The notes below the pieces were generated by a model, which searched no databases, was not told the DNA's origin, and worked only from the letters and a program-made list of their open reading frames with translations. From the NCBI GenBank assembly GCA_031216915.1, contig CM062297.1, positions 183,652,083-183,716,082 on the forward strand: 64,000 bases of DNA. The letters run 5' to 3'. The translations under genes were made by a program, and so were the position numbers. Positions 9,089 through 20,745 of this stretch are shown in pieces; within the stretch, counting starts at the first letter, position 1, and each line of letters starts with the position of its first letter. Source of the stretch: Pictodentalium vernedei. Lineage: Eukaryota > Mollusca > Scaphopoda > Dentaliida > Dentaliidae.

Positions 9089-11008
9089 TAATGAAAGTGT
9101 AAATGACACTGTAGCTCAATTTGACAAGCTTGAAATGGTAAATCTGAAGATCACTGGTTCCAATGTTATTTGGTGAAACTTCAACATAACGGCAATGTGT
9201 GTGCCAATGTCAGAGCAATCCATGCGTTTTAAATGTAAACTGTAAGGCTGGCTAAAGGAAAAATGTTATTATTTATTTATTGGTGTTTGAGGTCCCATAC
9301 TTCTGCACAATGGCTCATCGTGACCACAACATGGAGATAAAGTGAAGGTCAGTCAATTGTTTATACCCCATGGTGCCTATTTTAGAGGACTTGCACCCCA
9401 AGCATTAGTGACTGGGTCCTATTTTACCAGTAAAACAGAGCTTGTTTACCAAAAGGAATAATGTTGATACACAAACGCAGTAAGTTCGGAGGTCATTTTA
9501 AACGGCAACTTTTTTCACAGAAATAAGTCTACATGTAGAGGTTCCGCCTAATGAGCATGCCGAGTCCAAAAACAATCCTACGATAAATGTGCCCTGTAGG
9601 TGATGTGAAAAAAAAGAATGTAAATGCACAAATGCAATGGATTCAAAGATTGTTGCTGACAGCCACAGATTTTGATAGAAATGAAAAGAAAATCGATAGC
9701 TCCTATCTCTGTCACCCCGAATAAGCATATGAAGTTTCAAAACAACCCGATAAACAATGCACCCTCTGAGGCATGCCAAAGGAAGATGTTAATGTACAAA
9801 TGCACTAAGTTTGACAGTCCTGGCTGGTGGCAATGGTCTTTTTATCTTTTTTTTATGGAAATTCATAAATATACCCTGTAGAGTGCAAAAGGGATAAGTT
9901 GCTACAAAAATGCACTAAGTCCAAAGGCTGGTGCTAACAACAATAATTTTTTATGGAAATGAAATGAAATCAACAGCTAACATCCATCCATAAGCCACCC
10001 AGAACATGCATGTCAAGTTTCAAGCGATCCTATCATAAATGTGCCCTATAGGGCAACTATTTTTGACAGAAATGGAAGAAAATTGAAATTGACAGTTCCC
10101 ATCTAGAGGTAACCCTGAACAAGCATACCAAGTTTCAAAGCAATCCGATCATAAATGTGTCCTGCAGGGCGTGCCAAAGGGAAATATTGATGCATAACTG
10201 CACTAAGTTCATTGAAAGTCGTTGCCAGCGTCAACATTTTTTGAAATATTGAGGTCTGACTAAACTAAGTTCAAAGGTCATTGCCAGCGGCAATATTTTT
10301 TGACGGAAATGGAAGAAAATCGATAGCTCCCATCTAGAGGTCACCCAAAACAAGCATACCAAGTTTCAAATTGGTCCGATTATAAATGTATTCTGCAGGG
10401 TGTGCCAAAGGGAAATATTGATGCATATGTTCACTAAGTTCATCAAAGGTGATTGCCAGCGGCAACATTTTTTTATGGAAATGGAAGATAATCAATAGCT
10501 CTCATCTAGAGGTAACCCCAAACAAGCATACCAAGTTTCAAACCGATCTGATCATAAATGTGTCCTGTAGGTTTTGCCAAAGGAATATACTGATGCCTGA
10601 CTAAACTAAGTTCAAAGCTTGTTGCCAGCGGCAACATTTTTTGCCGGAAATGGAAGAAAATCAATACCTCCCATCTAGAGGTCACCTCAAATAAGCATAC
10701 CATGTTTTAAAGAAATCCGATTATAAATGTGCCCTGTAGGATGTGCCAAAGGGAAATATTGAGGTCTGACTTAAACTAAGTTCAAAAGCCGTTGCCAGTG
10801 ACAACATTTTTTGACAGAAATGGAAGAAAATTGATAACTCCCATCTAGAGGTCACCCCAAACAAGCATACCAAGTTTCAAAGCGATCTGATCATAAATGC
10901 GACCTGTGCAGTATGCCAAAGGAAATTACATACATACGTATGTTTGTATGCTGACGGACGAGAAGTGATGGCAATAGATCAGCTTAACTCTGTCAAGTTG
11001 AGCTAAAA
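9089..11008 (+). mobile_element. HINE, AATGAAAGTG family, with tandem units
   Basis: Starts ATGAAAGTGTAAATGACACT then TAGCTCAATTTGACA, and ends TGTCAAGTTGAGCTAAAA, so the 5' subterminal motif is the complement of the 3' terminal one. Inside are ~165-180 bp units (blocks AAATGGAAGAAAATCGATAG, CAAGCATACCAAGTTTCAAA, GTGCCAAAGGGAAATATTGA) and a short GACGGACGAGAAGTGATGGC tract. A piece of SINE tail and repeat P sequence (9260-9480) interrupts the left arm. A related empty target lies at 44015-44037. Non-coding. Confidence 0.75.
9262..9345 (-). mobile_element. SINE tail fragment inside a HINE
   Basis: TTTATTTATTGGTGTTTGAG and CTGCACAATGGCTCATCGTG match the tail end of the tRNA-headed SINE at 59592-59660. 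No head is present. Confidence 0.55.
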
Positions 11009-11160
11009 ATCATCATCAGTAAGATTTAATTAATGAAGCACTGAGTTGTTACAGTGCTTCATTATTTAAATTTTGATTATTCCTATAATTAGTGTTTGGA
11101 ATCTAATATTATTTTGTTAGTGGAAATATTGCCAACACGTGGAGAGTGACCAGTTGAAGC
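11009..11160. repeat. Repeat family R with hairpin
   Basis: Matches 44030-44185: ATCATCATCAG, a hairpin ATGAAGCAC...GTGCTTCAT, CCTATAATTAGTGTTTGGAA and CACGTGGAGAGTGACCA. The family runs leftward across the HINE at 9089-11008, since TTACCAGGTAAT at 9078-9089 matches 44005-44020. Confidence 0.7.
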
Positions 11161-11410
11161 AGGGACCTTTCAATGTGAAGTCCGACACAGTGACCACTGA
11201 GACAACACAGTTCTCCCAATAGGAAGTATATCAAGCTAATGAGTGTCAATTTGCACACACACACAAAATTGCTGCTATAATATAAAATGAGGTAGATGTA
11301 TCACAGTGGAATCCTGATAACAAAATAGCCAAATTGCCAGTGACAAATATTCAATTAACAGGAATATCCAATTAACAAAAACTTGTTTGTCTTCCTCCAT
11401 TCTAGTGATT

Positions 11411-12233
11411 AATCAGGCTTGTCATTTTGAGGCGGGCGATCGCCCCGGGCCGCAGTCGCCCGTCTGAATTCAAAATTCTGCAGACGGTCAACGTCTGCCT
11501 AACCCCGATTTCTACGGCCCATTAATTCAGTTGAAGGCACTTCAAAATCGGCCATCTCAAATGGCAATTTTTGCGTATTGAAGGAGGTAACAAAGCGCAA
11601 TTTTGAAGTTTGTAGTGTGTCGTCGATGCAGTCACCCAGAGACAGTAAGTAACTTTCCAAATACGAGCGAGAGGTCTGCCAATTCCAAAGTTGTAATTAG
11701 TTATTACATTGTACATCAGACTGTGACAACTCTCGTGTCACGCGTGATTACGGGATGTATCAGCCCCAAGCCAGATCGACCCGACGATTTGCCTGGGATG
11801 CAAATCTGGGACGATTTGTCATCCAAATCTGATTGATTCGCCCCAAGTTATCGGCATCTGGCGGTGAGCACAGTGTACTGGTTGTACATTCATCATGTAA
11901 TGTATAGATACAGGCTTGGTTATTTGGTTGCAAGATAATTATAACACTCACTCTTAGTGAGTGTCGTGGGTAAGCTGGTAACTTGCATCAAAATATTCAA
12001 GCCTGCATCTATACATTACGTGATGACAAACATCATAATTACACAAACCATGTACCTTAAAATTATATTAGTTGTCTACCGAGCAGGCTGAAACAAAATG
12101 CCCCCCCCCCCCCCACAAACCATAAATGGCCCTCCTGGGGTCATTTTAGTCAAACCCAAAATGGCCCTCCTGGGGTGATTTGAGGTGAACCATAAGGGCC
12201 CTTCTGCAATTTTCAAAATTTCAAGCCTGATAA
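11411..12233. mobile_element. Possible hAT-like non-autonomous element
   Basis: ATCAGGCTTGTCATTTTGA at the left faces CAAAATTTCAAGCCTGAT at the right, an imperfect inverted repeat. The left part is unusually GC-rich (GGCGATCGCCCCGGGCC), and 11892-12023 is a fold-back with 27 bp arms (GTATAGATACAGGCTTG type). No 8 bp duplication is visible, so the ends may be accidental. No coding recognised. Confidence 0.35.
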
Positions 12234-12310
12234 ACTGAGAATTTATTCTATTATACCTTCTTTGACAGAGCCCCATGAGCTCTGTCAAAGAAGGTATAAT
12301 AGAATAAATA
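12234..12310. repeat. Hairpin with 32 bp arms
   Basis: TACCTTCTTTGACAGAG and its complement flank a short CCCATGAG loop, the arms reaching out to ATTTATTCTATTA. A related hairpin (TACCTTGTTTGACAGA) lies at 32748-32790. Confidence 0.85.
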
Positions 12311-12648
12311 TCTATATTAGATTTATTTTTTTATACTTATTTTCTTTGGCTATCTCACACCCACAACACAGGGATGAAGTCAAGTTTATCCAATCATTTA
12401 TGTCTATGCTGCCTACTTTTGAGGACTTTCACCCCAGACATTGGTTCCAGGTTCTATTTTACCAGTAAAGCAGAGCTAGTTTACCACAGTTTCTCTTCCA
12501 ACACTGATCAGACCGGAATTTGACATCATCTCAGTGAGAGCTTTCCAGAAAAATGATGTCAGATTCTGATTTTATCAGTGCAGAAACAGCAGTATCTTAG
12601 TTTATTGTGGTTATGCTACAACTTATTTTGACTTGTACTGTAAAAAAA

Positions 12649-14852
12649 CAAGAGGCCCCAGGGGGCCTGAGGGCGCTCACCTGACATGGTAGCCTAAATA
12701 GCAACCCAGAGAATTGATTTCCACAAGTTGCATCTGCTCCTCCTAAGAAAAGCTGAAACCAAATATCCAAATATTCTGACCAGTGGATCTAAAAAAAGAT
12801 TTTTAAAGAATATTCCTCATACTGAACTAAGTCATAATTCGGGCTCCCACAGGAAGCCCATATATGAACCCAGGGACTTGGCTTTAACAAACCTGAATCT
12901 CACACCCCCAAGGATGCTACTCACCACATATCAAACCATTCCGACTGCTGGATCTGAAGAAGAAGATTTTTTAAGAAAATTCCTCATTTTGAACAAAGTT
13001 ACAATTCAAGCTCCCACATTGAGCCCAAATATGGACCTAGGGACATGGCTTGAACAAACTTGAATCTCACCCCCCTAAGGATGCTGCATACCAAATATCA
13101 CAAGATTCTGCCTGCTGGATCTTGAGAAGAAGATTTTCAAAGAAATTTGCCTGAAATGCACTAAGTTCGAATTTGGGCTTCTAAAGTGAGCCCAAATATG
13201 AATCCAGGTGGCCGATTTGAACAAACTGGAATCAGATCCACCCCACAATGTTGCATACCAAATATCAAAAGATTCTGCCTGCAGGATCTGGAGAAGAAGA
13301 TTTTTGAAGAAATTTGCCTGAAATGCACTAAGTTCAAATTCGAGCTTCTATAGTGAGCCCAAATATGAATCTAGGGAGCCGATTTGAACAAAACAGAATC
13401 AGATCCACCCCACAATGTTGCATACCAAATATCAAAAGATTCTGTCTGCTGGATCTGGAGAAGAAGATTTTTTAAGAAATTTGCCTGAAATGCACTAAGT
13501 TCAAATTTGGGCTCCTATACTGAGCCCAAATATAAACCCAAGGGGCCAATTTGAACAAACTTGAATCAGATCCACCCCACAATGTTGCATACCCAATATC
13601 AAAAGATTCTGCCTGCTGGATCTTGAGAAGAAGATTTTCAAAGCAATTTGCCTGAAATGCACTAAGTTCAAATTTGGGCTCCTATACAGAGCCCAAATAT
13701 AAACCCAAGGGGCCGATTTGAACAAACTTGAACCAGATCCACCCCACAATGTTGCATACCAAATATCAAAAGATTCTGCCTGCTGGATCTGGAAAAGAAG
13801 ATTTTCAAAGAAATTTGTCTGAAATGCAGTAAGTTCAAATTTGGGCTCCTATACTGAGCCCAAATATAAACCCAGGGGGCCGATTTGAACAAACTTGAAT
13901 CAGATCCACCCCACAATGTTGCATACCAAATATCAAAAGATTCTGCCTGCTGGATCTGGAGAAGAAGATTTTTTAAGAAATTTGCCTGAAATGCACTAAG
14001 TTCGAAATCGGGCTCCTATACTGAGCCCAAATATGAACCCAGGGGGCCGGTTTGAACAAACCTGAATCAGATCCACCCTCCAATGTTGCATACCAAATAT
14101 CAAAAGATTCTGCCTGCTGGATCTGGAGAAGAAGATTTTTTAATGTTTTTCCCATTGCCTACAGTGTTAAAAAGTGCTGACTCAGCACTTTTTCAATGTC
14201 CCGAAACTGTACCCTATGATAAAACCGATAGCAATTTTTTTTTACCAATTCTTTCTGTTGGTCCTAAGGAAGCTTCACACCAAATAAAAATTCTCGGTGC
14301 CGTGCAGTTTTGGAGATATGGGCGTTTTAATTTTTTTCTATTTTTAGCTCCTGCGGTTCCCATGGGGCTACGGGAAAAAAAAATCAGCATAAATTAGTTA
14401 CTTATGACCCAATAAGCCCTCACATAAAATTTGGTTCAAATCAGCCTCTCGGTTTGGAAAATAGAAATTTTGGGCGAGGCCAAAAATTTTGCCCCTCCCA
14501 TAACGACGCCAAGTATAGCCCCACAAACTTCTCTTGAACAAATCTGAGTCTACACCTCAAAAGGAAGCTGCACACCAAATATCAAGTCTCTGCTACTGCT
14601 GGTTCATGAGAAGAAGATTTTTTAAGATTTCAGCACACTTTTTGGGTGTGGCCCTACCCACGGGCGGGGCAACTTGATTTGAACAAAATCAAATTGCAAT
14701 GTCATAACAAACTATTATCTCAAATATCAATTAAATTGGTTCAGCGGTTTGGGAGGAGAAGACGCAAACACCATGTTCACGGACGACGGACGGACGACGG
14801 ACGGTGAGTGATCACTATAGCTCTCCTGACTGAAAGTCAGGTGAGCTAAAAA
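12649..14852 (+). mobile_element. Complete HINE, CAAGAGGCC family
   Basis: Starts CAAGAGGCCCCAGGGGGCCT and GCGCTCACCTGACATGG. It ends with the hairpin CCTGACTGAAAGTCAGG and TGAGCTAAAAA. The 5' GCTCACCTGAC is the complement of the 3' hairpin arm GTCAGGTGAGC. Inside are about eight units of ~167 bp (12730-14150), a unique ~500 bp right arm (GCTCCTGCGGTTCCCATGGG near 14346-14365) and a GGACGACGGACGGACGACGG tract. Comparison with 8301-8320 fixes both ends. Non-coding; it would depend on an autonomous Helentron elsewhere. Confidence 0.85.
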
Positions 14853-15010
14853 CAATACAATTTGTCCAAATTTACTCAAGGTGGCTCAGTTGCCCAGTAA
14901 CAGAGCCAGGATGACAAGTAAAAGTCATCTACAAAATAAATGTGCACATTTGAGAATATTGCTTTGGCACTTGCAGAACTTCAATGAACTTCAAATCCTA
15001 TAATTGATGT

Positions 15011-15222
15011 ACTGAGGCCAAGTATATCTATAAACACGAGAATTGTGTGATTGTCACAAGAATTTTTTGATATATTACACAATTAATTATTCAATTAACA
15101 GAAATTCACTCTACAATCTATATGCAATTAACAGGTCAAATATGCAAATCTATATGTAATTAACAGGTGAAATTTCTCCTGAAAGTATGGTAAATAGTTA
15201 GGTGTTCAGAAGTAATACTCTG
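15011..15222. other. Spacer, nothing recognised
   Basis: AT-rich, with short CTATATGCAATTAACAGG-type direct repeats near 15115-15170. No coding seen. Confidence 0.4.
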
Positions 15223-15226
15223 TTAA

Positions 15227-15460
15227 CCCTTTACCTAACATGAAAAGCAGATGACACTTGCAAAAAAAATTCTTGGATAACTATTTTTTTTCATTTTTTG
15301 TCTCAAACACATAGGTTATGACCCCTCATTGGAACGAGCTCGTTCCAATGAGGGGTCATAACCTATGTTTTTGAGACTAAAAATGAAAAAATAATTAAAA
15401 TTAATAGGCGATTTTTGAGAATAGCGCTGGCCGGTTTTGGCCGTTACGTTGGATAAAGGG
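15227..15460. mobile_element. TTAA-type palindromic MITE
   Basis: Flanked by TTAA at 15223-15226 and 15461-15464. It starts CCCTTTACCTAACATG and ends CGTTGGATAAAGGG, with a central hairpin GGAACGAGCTCGTTCC. It is the same subtype as 3408-3650 but inverted relative to it. Confidence 0.85.
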
Positions 15461-15464
15461 TTAA

Positions 15465-15936
15465 CATGATTATTCAATTAAGAGATATAGAATTAAGTGG
15501 ACTTCTCTGTATTTAAGGACTTGATTGTGGCACATAGTACCAGTAAGTTGTTGTATTTGCCAGGCTCACAAAAAGCTGTCGCTTATATAATTATAAATTA
15601 GTAAGAGTATCTCTTTATCCAATTTACTGAAATGTCAATTTATAGCCATAGTTTATTGTATGCCTGACATATTGCACTAGGTATCGGCAGTGATCCTTTC
15701 TTGGGGGGAACGTCATTCCCCCACTTTTTTCTGAGTGGAAATGCCATTCCCCCACTGTAAGACCTGGAATTGCTTGATCTTGACGAATCACCAACACACG
15801 TCACTGCGCAGCTAGCAAGACAAAAGGAGATCACATATTCGTCTTGCTAGCTGCATTAAACTCATTTTTGTTATCGGTAAGTTACTCGCTTTCCAAACTA
15901 AAATATAATATATATATATAGGTCGCATATAAATAC
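15465..15936. other. Spacer with a short hairpin
   Basis: No gene recognised. GTCTTGCTAGCTGC at about 15840-15853 mirrors GCAGCTAGCAAGAC at 15808-15821, forming a small hairpin, and 15908-15920 is a TA run. Confidence 0.4.
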
Positions 15937-18900
15937 AAATGAGTGTCAGTGACACTGCAGCTCAACTTGTCGAAGACAGAACTGAACTAAATAGAAAGCT
16001 CCAGTCATGATAAGTCACTCAATCAAGTTTTTACGAAAAACAAGAGGCCAGAAGGGGCCTTAATCACTCACCGGCCAAAGAGGTTTAAAGAAGTATTTAG
16101 GGTCACATTCAGTTAGACATGGTTCATCAACACTACAAAGGAATGAAGACATGAGAGGCAAATTTTATGGAAAAACACTAAGGAATGGATTTGAACAAAC
16201 CTGAACGTAACATGCCCCCCCCCCCCCCCCCCCCTGCCTATAGAGCCCAAATATTAAGCCAAGCTCTCAAATTGAACAAACTTGAATCTGATCCCCCTTG
16301 AGATGTCATATAACAAATCAGAAAGAATTCTAACTGGTGGATATGAAAATGGTTTTTAAAGAAATAGCCCAAATAGTAACCCAGCGACTCAATTTGAACA
16401 AACTTGAATCTGATACCCCTATAGATGTTGTATACCAAACATGAAAAAATTTTGAGTGTCCGATCTGAAGAAGAAGATTTTTAAAGAAATTTCCTCAAAT
16501 TGCACAAAGTTAAACTTTGGGCTCCAATAGAGAGCCCAAATACTAACCCAGGGACCCGTAACTCAGGGACCCGATTTGAAAAAACTTGAATCTGACCCCC
16601 CTAGAGATGTTGTATAACAAATATGAAAAGATTCTGACTGGTGGATCTGAAGAAGATTATTTTGAATTTTTGAAAAAATTTATGGGTGCTATCAGAGTTA
16701 TGCCCCTTCTGGTGCCCCCTGAGGGCGCTCACCTGACATGGTTGTCTAAATATGAAACCAGGGACTTGACTTGAATAAGCTGCATATGCCCCTCCTAAGA
16801 AAGCATATACCAACTAGATGAAGTGATTCTGCCCACACAATACACAGGATTTTCCTTCTGTTTTTAGTTCCTGCACTTTTATGTCCCAAAATTGAGATAA
16901 ACGCATAAAAAACATATTTTTTTTTATTTTTGTTCAGAAATTTTCGTGGTCCCAAACAAAATATTTTCAGCCTAAAATTTTTTTTTTCTTCTTAAAATTG
17001 ACCAAAACGCATAAAAAACCAAAAACTAATTTCCGGATTTTGGTCCAAAATTTCTAAGTCCAGAACGGGACCCCAAATTTTCAGCCTAAATATGAACCCA
17101 GGGACTTGGCTTGAACAAACTTGAATCTCACCCCCCTAAGGATGCTGCTTACCAAATATCAAAATATTCTTATTGGTAGATCTGAAGAAGAAGATTTTTA
17201 AAGAATATTCCTCATACTGCACAAATTTAAACATTTGGGCTCCCATAGAGAGCCCAAATATGGACCCAGGGAATTGATTTCAATAAACATGTGAAACAAT
17301 CTTCCAAAGATGTTATATGTGAAATTTGAAAGCATGTTTTTCCCATTACCCATCGTGTTAAGAAATGCAAACTCAGCACTTTTTCAAAGTCCCCCAAAAG
17401 TACCCCATGATAAAACCAAAAGTCCCACCCAGACCCCAAATTTTCAGTGTAAAAAAAATAAATAAATTTTGTCTTAAAATTGACCAAAACGCCTAAAAAA
17501 AACCAAAAAAAAAATTTCCGGATTTTGGACCAAAATTTCTAAGTTCGGAACGGGACCCCAAATTTTCAGCCTAAATATGAACCCAGGGACTTGGCTTGAA
17601 CAAACTTGAATCTCCCCCCCCCCCCCCATAAGGATGCTGCATACCAAATATCAATGATTCTTATTGGTAGATCTGAAGAAGATTTTTAAAGAATATTCCT
17701 CATACTGCACTAATTTAAACATTTAGGCTCCCGTAGAGAGCCCAAATATGGACCCAGGGAATTGATTTCAGTAAACATGTGAAACAATCTTCCAAAGATG
17801 TTATATGTGAAATTTGAAAGCTTTTGGAGCAGTGGTTTGGGAGAAAAGTAGTCTTACATGTTTTTCCCATTACCCACAGTGTTAAAAAATGCAAACTCAG
17901 CACTTTTTCAAAGTCCCCCGATAGCAATTTTTTTTACCGTTTCATTCTGTTGGTCTTAGGGAAACTTCACACCAAGTAAGAATTCTCAGTGCCGTTTAGT
18001 TTTGGAGATATGGGCGTTTTAATTTTTTTCTATTTTTAGCTCCTGCGGTTCCCATGGGGTGACAGAAAAAAAATTTGGGCATAAATTAAGTACTTATGAC
18101 ACAATAAGCCCTCATATCAAATTTAGTTCAAATCTGCTTCTCGGTTTGGAAAATAGAAATTTTGGGCGTGGCAAAATATAGCCCCACAAACTTCTCTTGA
18201 ACAAATTTGAGTCTACACCTCAAAAGGAAACTGCACACCTAATATCAAGTCTCTGCTACTGCTGGTTCATGAGAATTTTTTAAGATTTAGGCACACTTTT
18301 TGGGCGTGGACTTACCAAGGGGTGAGGCAACTTGATTTGAACAAAATCAAATTGCGTTGTCACAACAAACTATTATCTCAAATATCAATTAAATTGGTTC
18401 AGAGGGTTGGAAGAAGATGCAAACACCATGTTCACGGACGACGAACGACGACGGATGGTGAGTGATCACTATAGCTCTCCTGACAGAAAGTCAGATGAGC
18501 TAAAAATTGATAGCTTCCATCTACATAATGACACCAAAATTACAAATGAAATTTGAAGAAAAATCAGAGAGAAATGTGGCCTGTAGGGAGTGCTAATGGA
18601 ATTGCTGACAATTTATGTGACAATCCAAGATGGCTGCTGGCAGCCATGTTTTTCAATTAGCTTCATACAAATTTGATAGTGCCCATCTAGACATCACACC
18701 AAAGCTACATATAAAATTTGAAAAAGACTGGGTGAGAGATGCGGCCTGTAGAGTGTGTGAATGGAATTGTTGACAATATGTGTGACAAATCCAAGATGGC
18801 CACTGGCAGCCATGTTTTTCAACAAAATTTGGAAAATTTCAATAGCTCCCACCTAGGCATTGTCCTAAAGCCACATATGAAATCTGGAACTAATCAGGTG

Positions 18901-19171
18901 AGAGATGCAGCCTGTAAGGAGTGCCAATGGAATTGTTGACAATTTATGTGCCAAATCTAAGATGACCACTAGCTGCCATGTTTTTCAATGAAAATAAAAA
19001 AAAATATGTAACTCCCATCTAGACATTGCCCCAAAGCCACAAATGAAATTTGGAACTGATCGGGTGAGAGCTGTGGTCTGTAGGGTGTGCCCAAGGAAAT
19101 GTGGACAGATGAATGTACAGACATATGGACAAAAACGGATCACAACCCAACTTTGTCAAGTTGAGCAAAAA
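15937..19171 (+). mobile_element. HINE, AATGAAAGTG family, split by another HINE
   Basis: Left arm: AATGAGTGTCAGTGACACTG then CAGCTCAACTTGTC (15937-16040). Right part: tandem units of ~170 bp with CATGTTTTTCAA and GATAGCTTCCATCT blocks (18507-19110), then a GGACAGATGAATGTACAGAC tract and CTTTGTCAAGTTGAGCAAAA. The interruption at 16041-18506 falls inside a unit whose uninterrupted form elsewhere reads GAAAATTGATAACTCCCATC. Non-coding. Confidence 0.75.
16041..18506 (+). mobile_element. HINE, CAAGAGGCC family, nested and composite
   Basis: Starts CAAGAGGCCAGAAGGGGCCT and ends GACAGAAAGTCAGATGAGCT plus AAAAA. Internal units are more varied than in other copies, and a second 5'-type segment (GAGGGCGCTCACCTGACATG, near 16722-16741) occurs 0.7 kb in. 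The 17100-17200 and 17575-17670 blocks repeat one another, as do 17230-17420 and 17720-17920. Two subfamily pieces seem fused. It has poly-C runs at about 16216-16233 and 17615-17628. Non-coding. Confidence 0.75.
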
Positions 19172-19581
19172 ATGATGTCACGAAACTGTCCTTCTTGATA
19201 AGTTGCACGTGCATTTGCTTTGGTTTGTACCTCAGTCATGTTTCACAAGAGCGATAATTCTGGCAAATTGTCAATGATTGCTGAAATGATGAGCCGCCAT
19301 TTCCCAACATTTTAATTTAGGAAATTATTGATCATTTCAAGACCATATTGTTAACATTACACCACTTCCTCTGAGATAATTTTTTTGTAAATTTGACTTC
19401 AGTTGTTTAAGTACAGTGGAATCCTTTTAAGTTAATACTAATAATATAATATAACTGAATTTCTGACTTAGCCAGTCACAAATATTCAAGTAACAGGAAT
19501 ATATGATTAACCCTCAAGTCAACAGATACCCACAAACAGTTTTATATTGCACTGAAAAAACTGTCCCAAGTGTATTCTTCC
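19172..19581. other. Spacer, nothing recognised
   Basis: AT-rich DNA without coding or repeat structure that I can identify. Confidence 0.4.
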
Positions 19582-19585
19582 TTAA

Positions 19586-19822
19586 CCCTTTACCCAATGT
19601 AACAGCCACAACAGGCCAGCCCTATTCTAAAAAATCGGCAATTAATTTTCATTATTTTTTCATGTTTTGTCTCAAAAACACAGGTTATGACCTCTTCTCT
19701 TTGGAACGAGCTCATCGCGATCGTTCCAATGAGGGGTCATAACCTATGTTTTTGAGACAAAAAATTAGTTATTCAAGAATTTTTTTTGTTAGTGTCATCT
19801 GCTTTTCATGTTAGGTAAAGGG
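19586..19822. mobile_element. TTAA-type palindromic MITE, left of a tandem pair
   Basis: TTAA at 19582-19585 and 19823-19826. It starts CCCTTTACCCAATGTAACAG and ends GTTAGGTAAAGGG. Same subtype as 3408-3650, with a worn central palindrome. Confidence 0.8.
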
Positions 19823-19826
19823 TTAA

Positions 19827-20071
19827 CCCTTTACCTAACAAATCAGCCACATCTGCCTGTATAATATGCAAATTCTGCAGCTGAAAAAAAAAAAAATTTC
19901 CAAAAAATTTCAACAAAGCCATATCTCAAGTGACCTCCCCACCCCTCTCACTGGAACGAGCTCATTCCAATAGTGGGTCACATGATATGGTTTTATTGTA
20001 ATTTTTGGAAAAATTTGTAAAAACAATACTTAAAGTATTAAATTTTGATATAGTCTGCATTGGGTAAAGGG
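19827..20071. mobile_element. TTAA-type palindromic MITE, right of a tandem pair
   Basis: Begins CCCTTTACCTAACAAATCAG directly after the TTAA (19823-19826) that also closes its neighbour, and ends TTGGGTAAAGGG before TTAA (20072-20075). It is the other subtype (as 3229-3717). The two elements therefore share a single TTAA. Confidence 0.85.
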
Positions 20072-20202
20072 TTAAGGACACTCCCAGCAGGCTGTATTTA
20101 TTTTGACAGTTTTTTTATATCATTGGTGGCCATCTGTAAAGGCAACCAAAAATAATGTAAAAACACTGTTTAGTCATCTGCACGTATGTAAACGTATTTA
20201 TT

Positions 20203-20745
20203 TCCAAATGAGACAAAATACTGCATTTCGATTGGCTGAGAGGTACGGTGTAACGTGCAATCCATAGTGGCTTTTTTTTTTACACCGTGTTTAACCACAG
20301 TGTAAAAACAAGAATATACAAGAGCAAGTTTTTTGGCTAAAAAAGTACCTATTTTTAATTATTAATTCCTACTTTCTGTTCGGTTATGTTAGAACAAAAA
20401 TAAAAATACAGGAAATTTAATATTTATGTGCAATAAAATATTACAGATATGGATGTCATTGGAACTGGCTCATTGAGCCAGTTCCAATGACATCCATATT
20501 TGTCTGGTTTTATTTAAGGAACTTGCAAAGTGCAAATTTTCTGTCAGTTTTTTGCCCACAATGTAGGTTAAAGTATTAAGTACACCAAAATTCTTGGAAA
20601 TAAATTTGTTATCCTTGTGTTTTCCACGGTGTATGGGAATTTACACCGGTTTGGGAACTCAAACACCCTTCGGCTTCGCCTCAGGGCGTATGAGTTCCCA
20701 AACCGGTGTAAATTCCCATACACCATGGAAAACACAAGGATAACT
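20203..20745. mobile_element. Double-hairpin fold-back element
   Basis: Two strong hairpins in series: 20444-20505 (arms TGGATGTCATTGGAACTGGC) and 20609-20743 (arms of ~60 bp, core TGGGAATTTACACCGGTTT, loop CCCTTCGGCTTCGCCTCAGGG). The same arrangement recurs at 42398-42895 with a few substitutions. The left side includes TGATTGGCT-type sequence and GAATATACAAGAGCAAG. No coding. Confidence 0.8.

Noticed and set aside
11411-11860. CpG-rich stretch as a host promoter or first exon.
   Set aside because: No conserved coding, and it lies within a probable inverted-repeat element; support is too weak.
12097-12114. Poly-C runs here and at 16216, 45337 and 45691 as possible quadruplex or regulatory sites.
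   Set aside because: They vary in length between copies of the same repeat, as expected for slippage; no conserved spacing of G tracts.
13501-14155. Similar minus-strand frames (GSDSSLFKSAPWVYIWA type) repeated across HINE arrays.
   Set aside because: They follow the ~167 bp unit, break at random in other units and have no start or stop conservation. Repeat artefacts.
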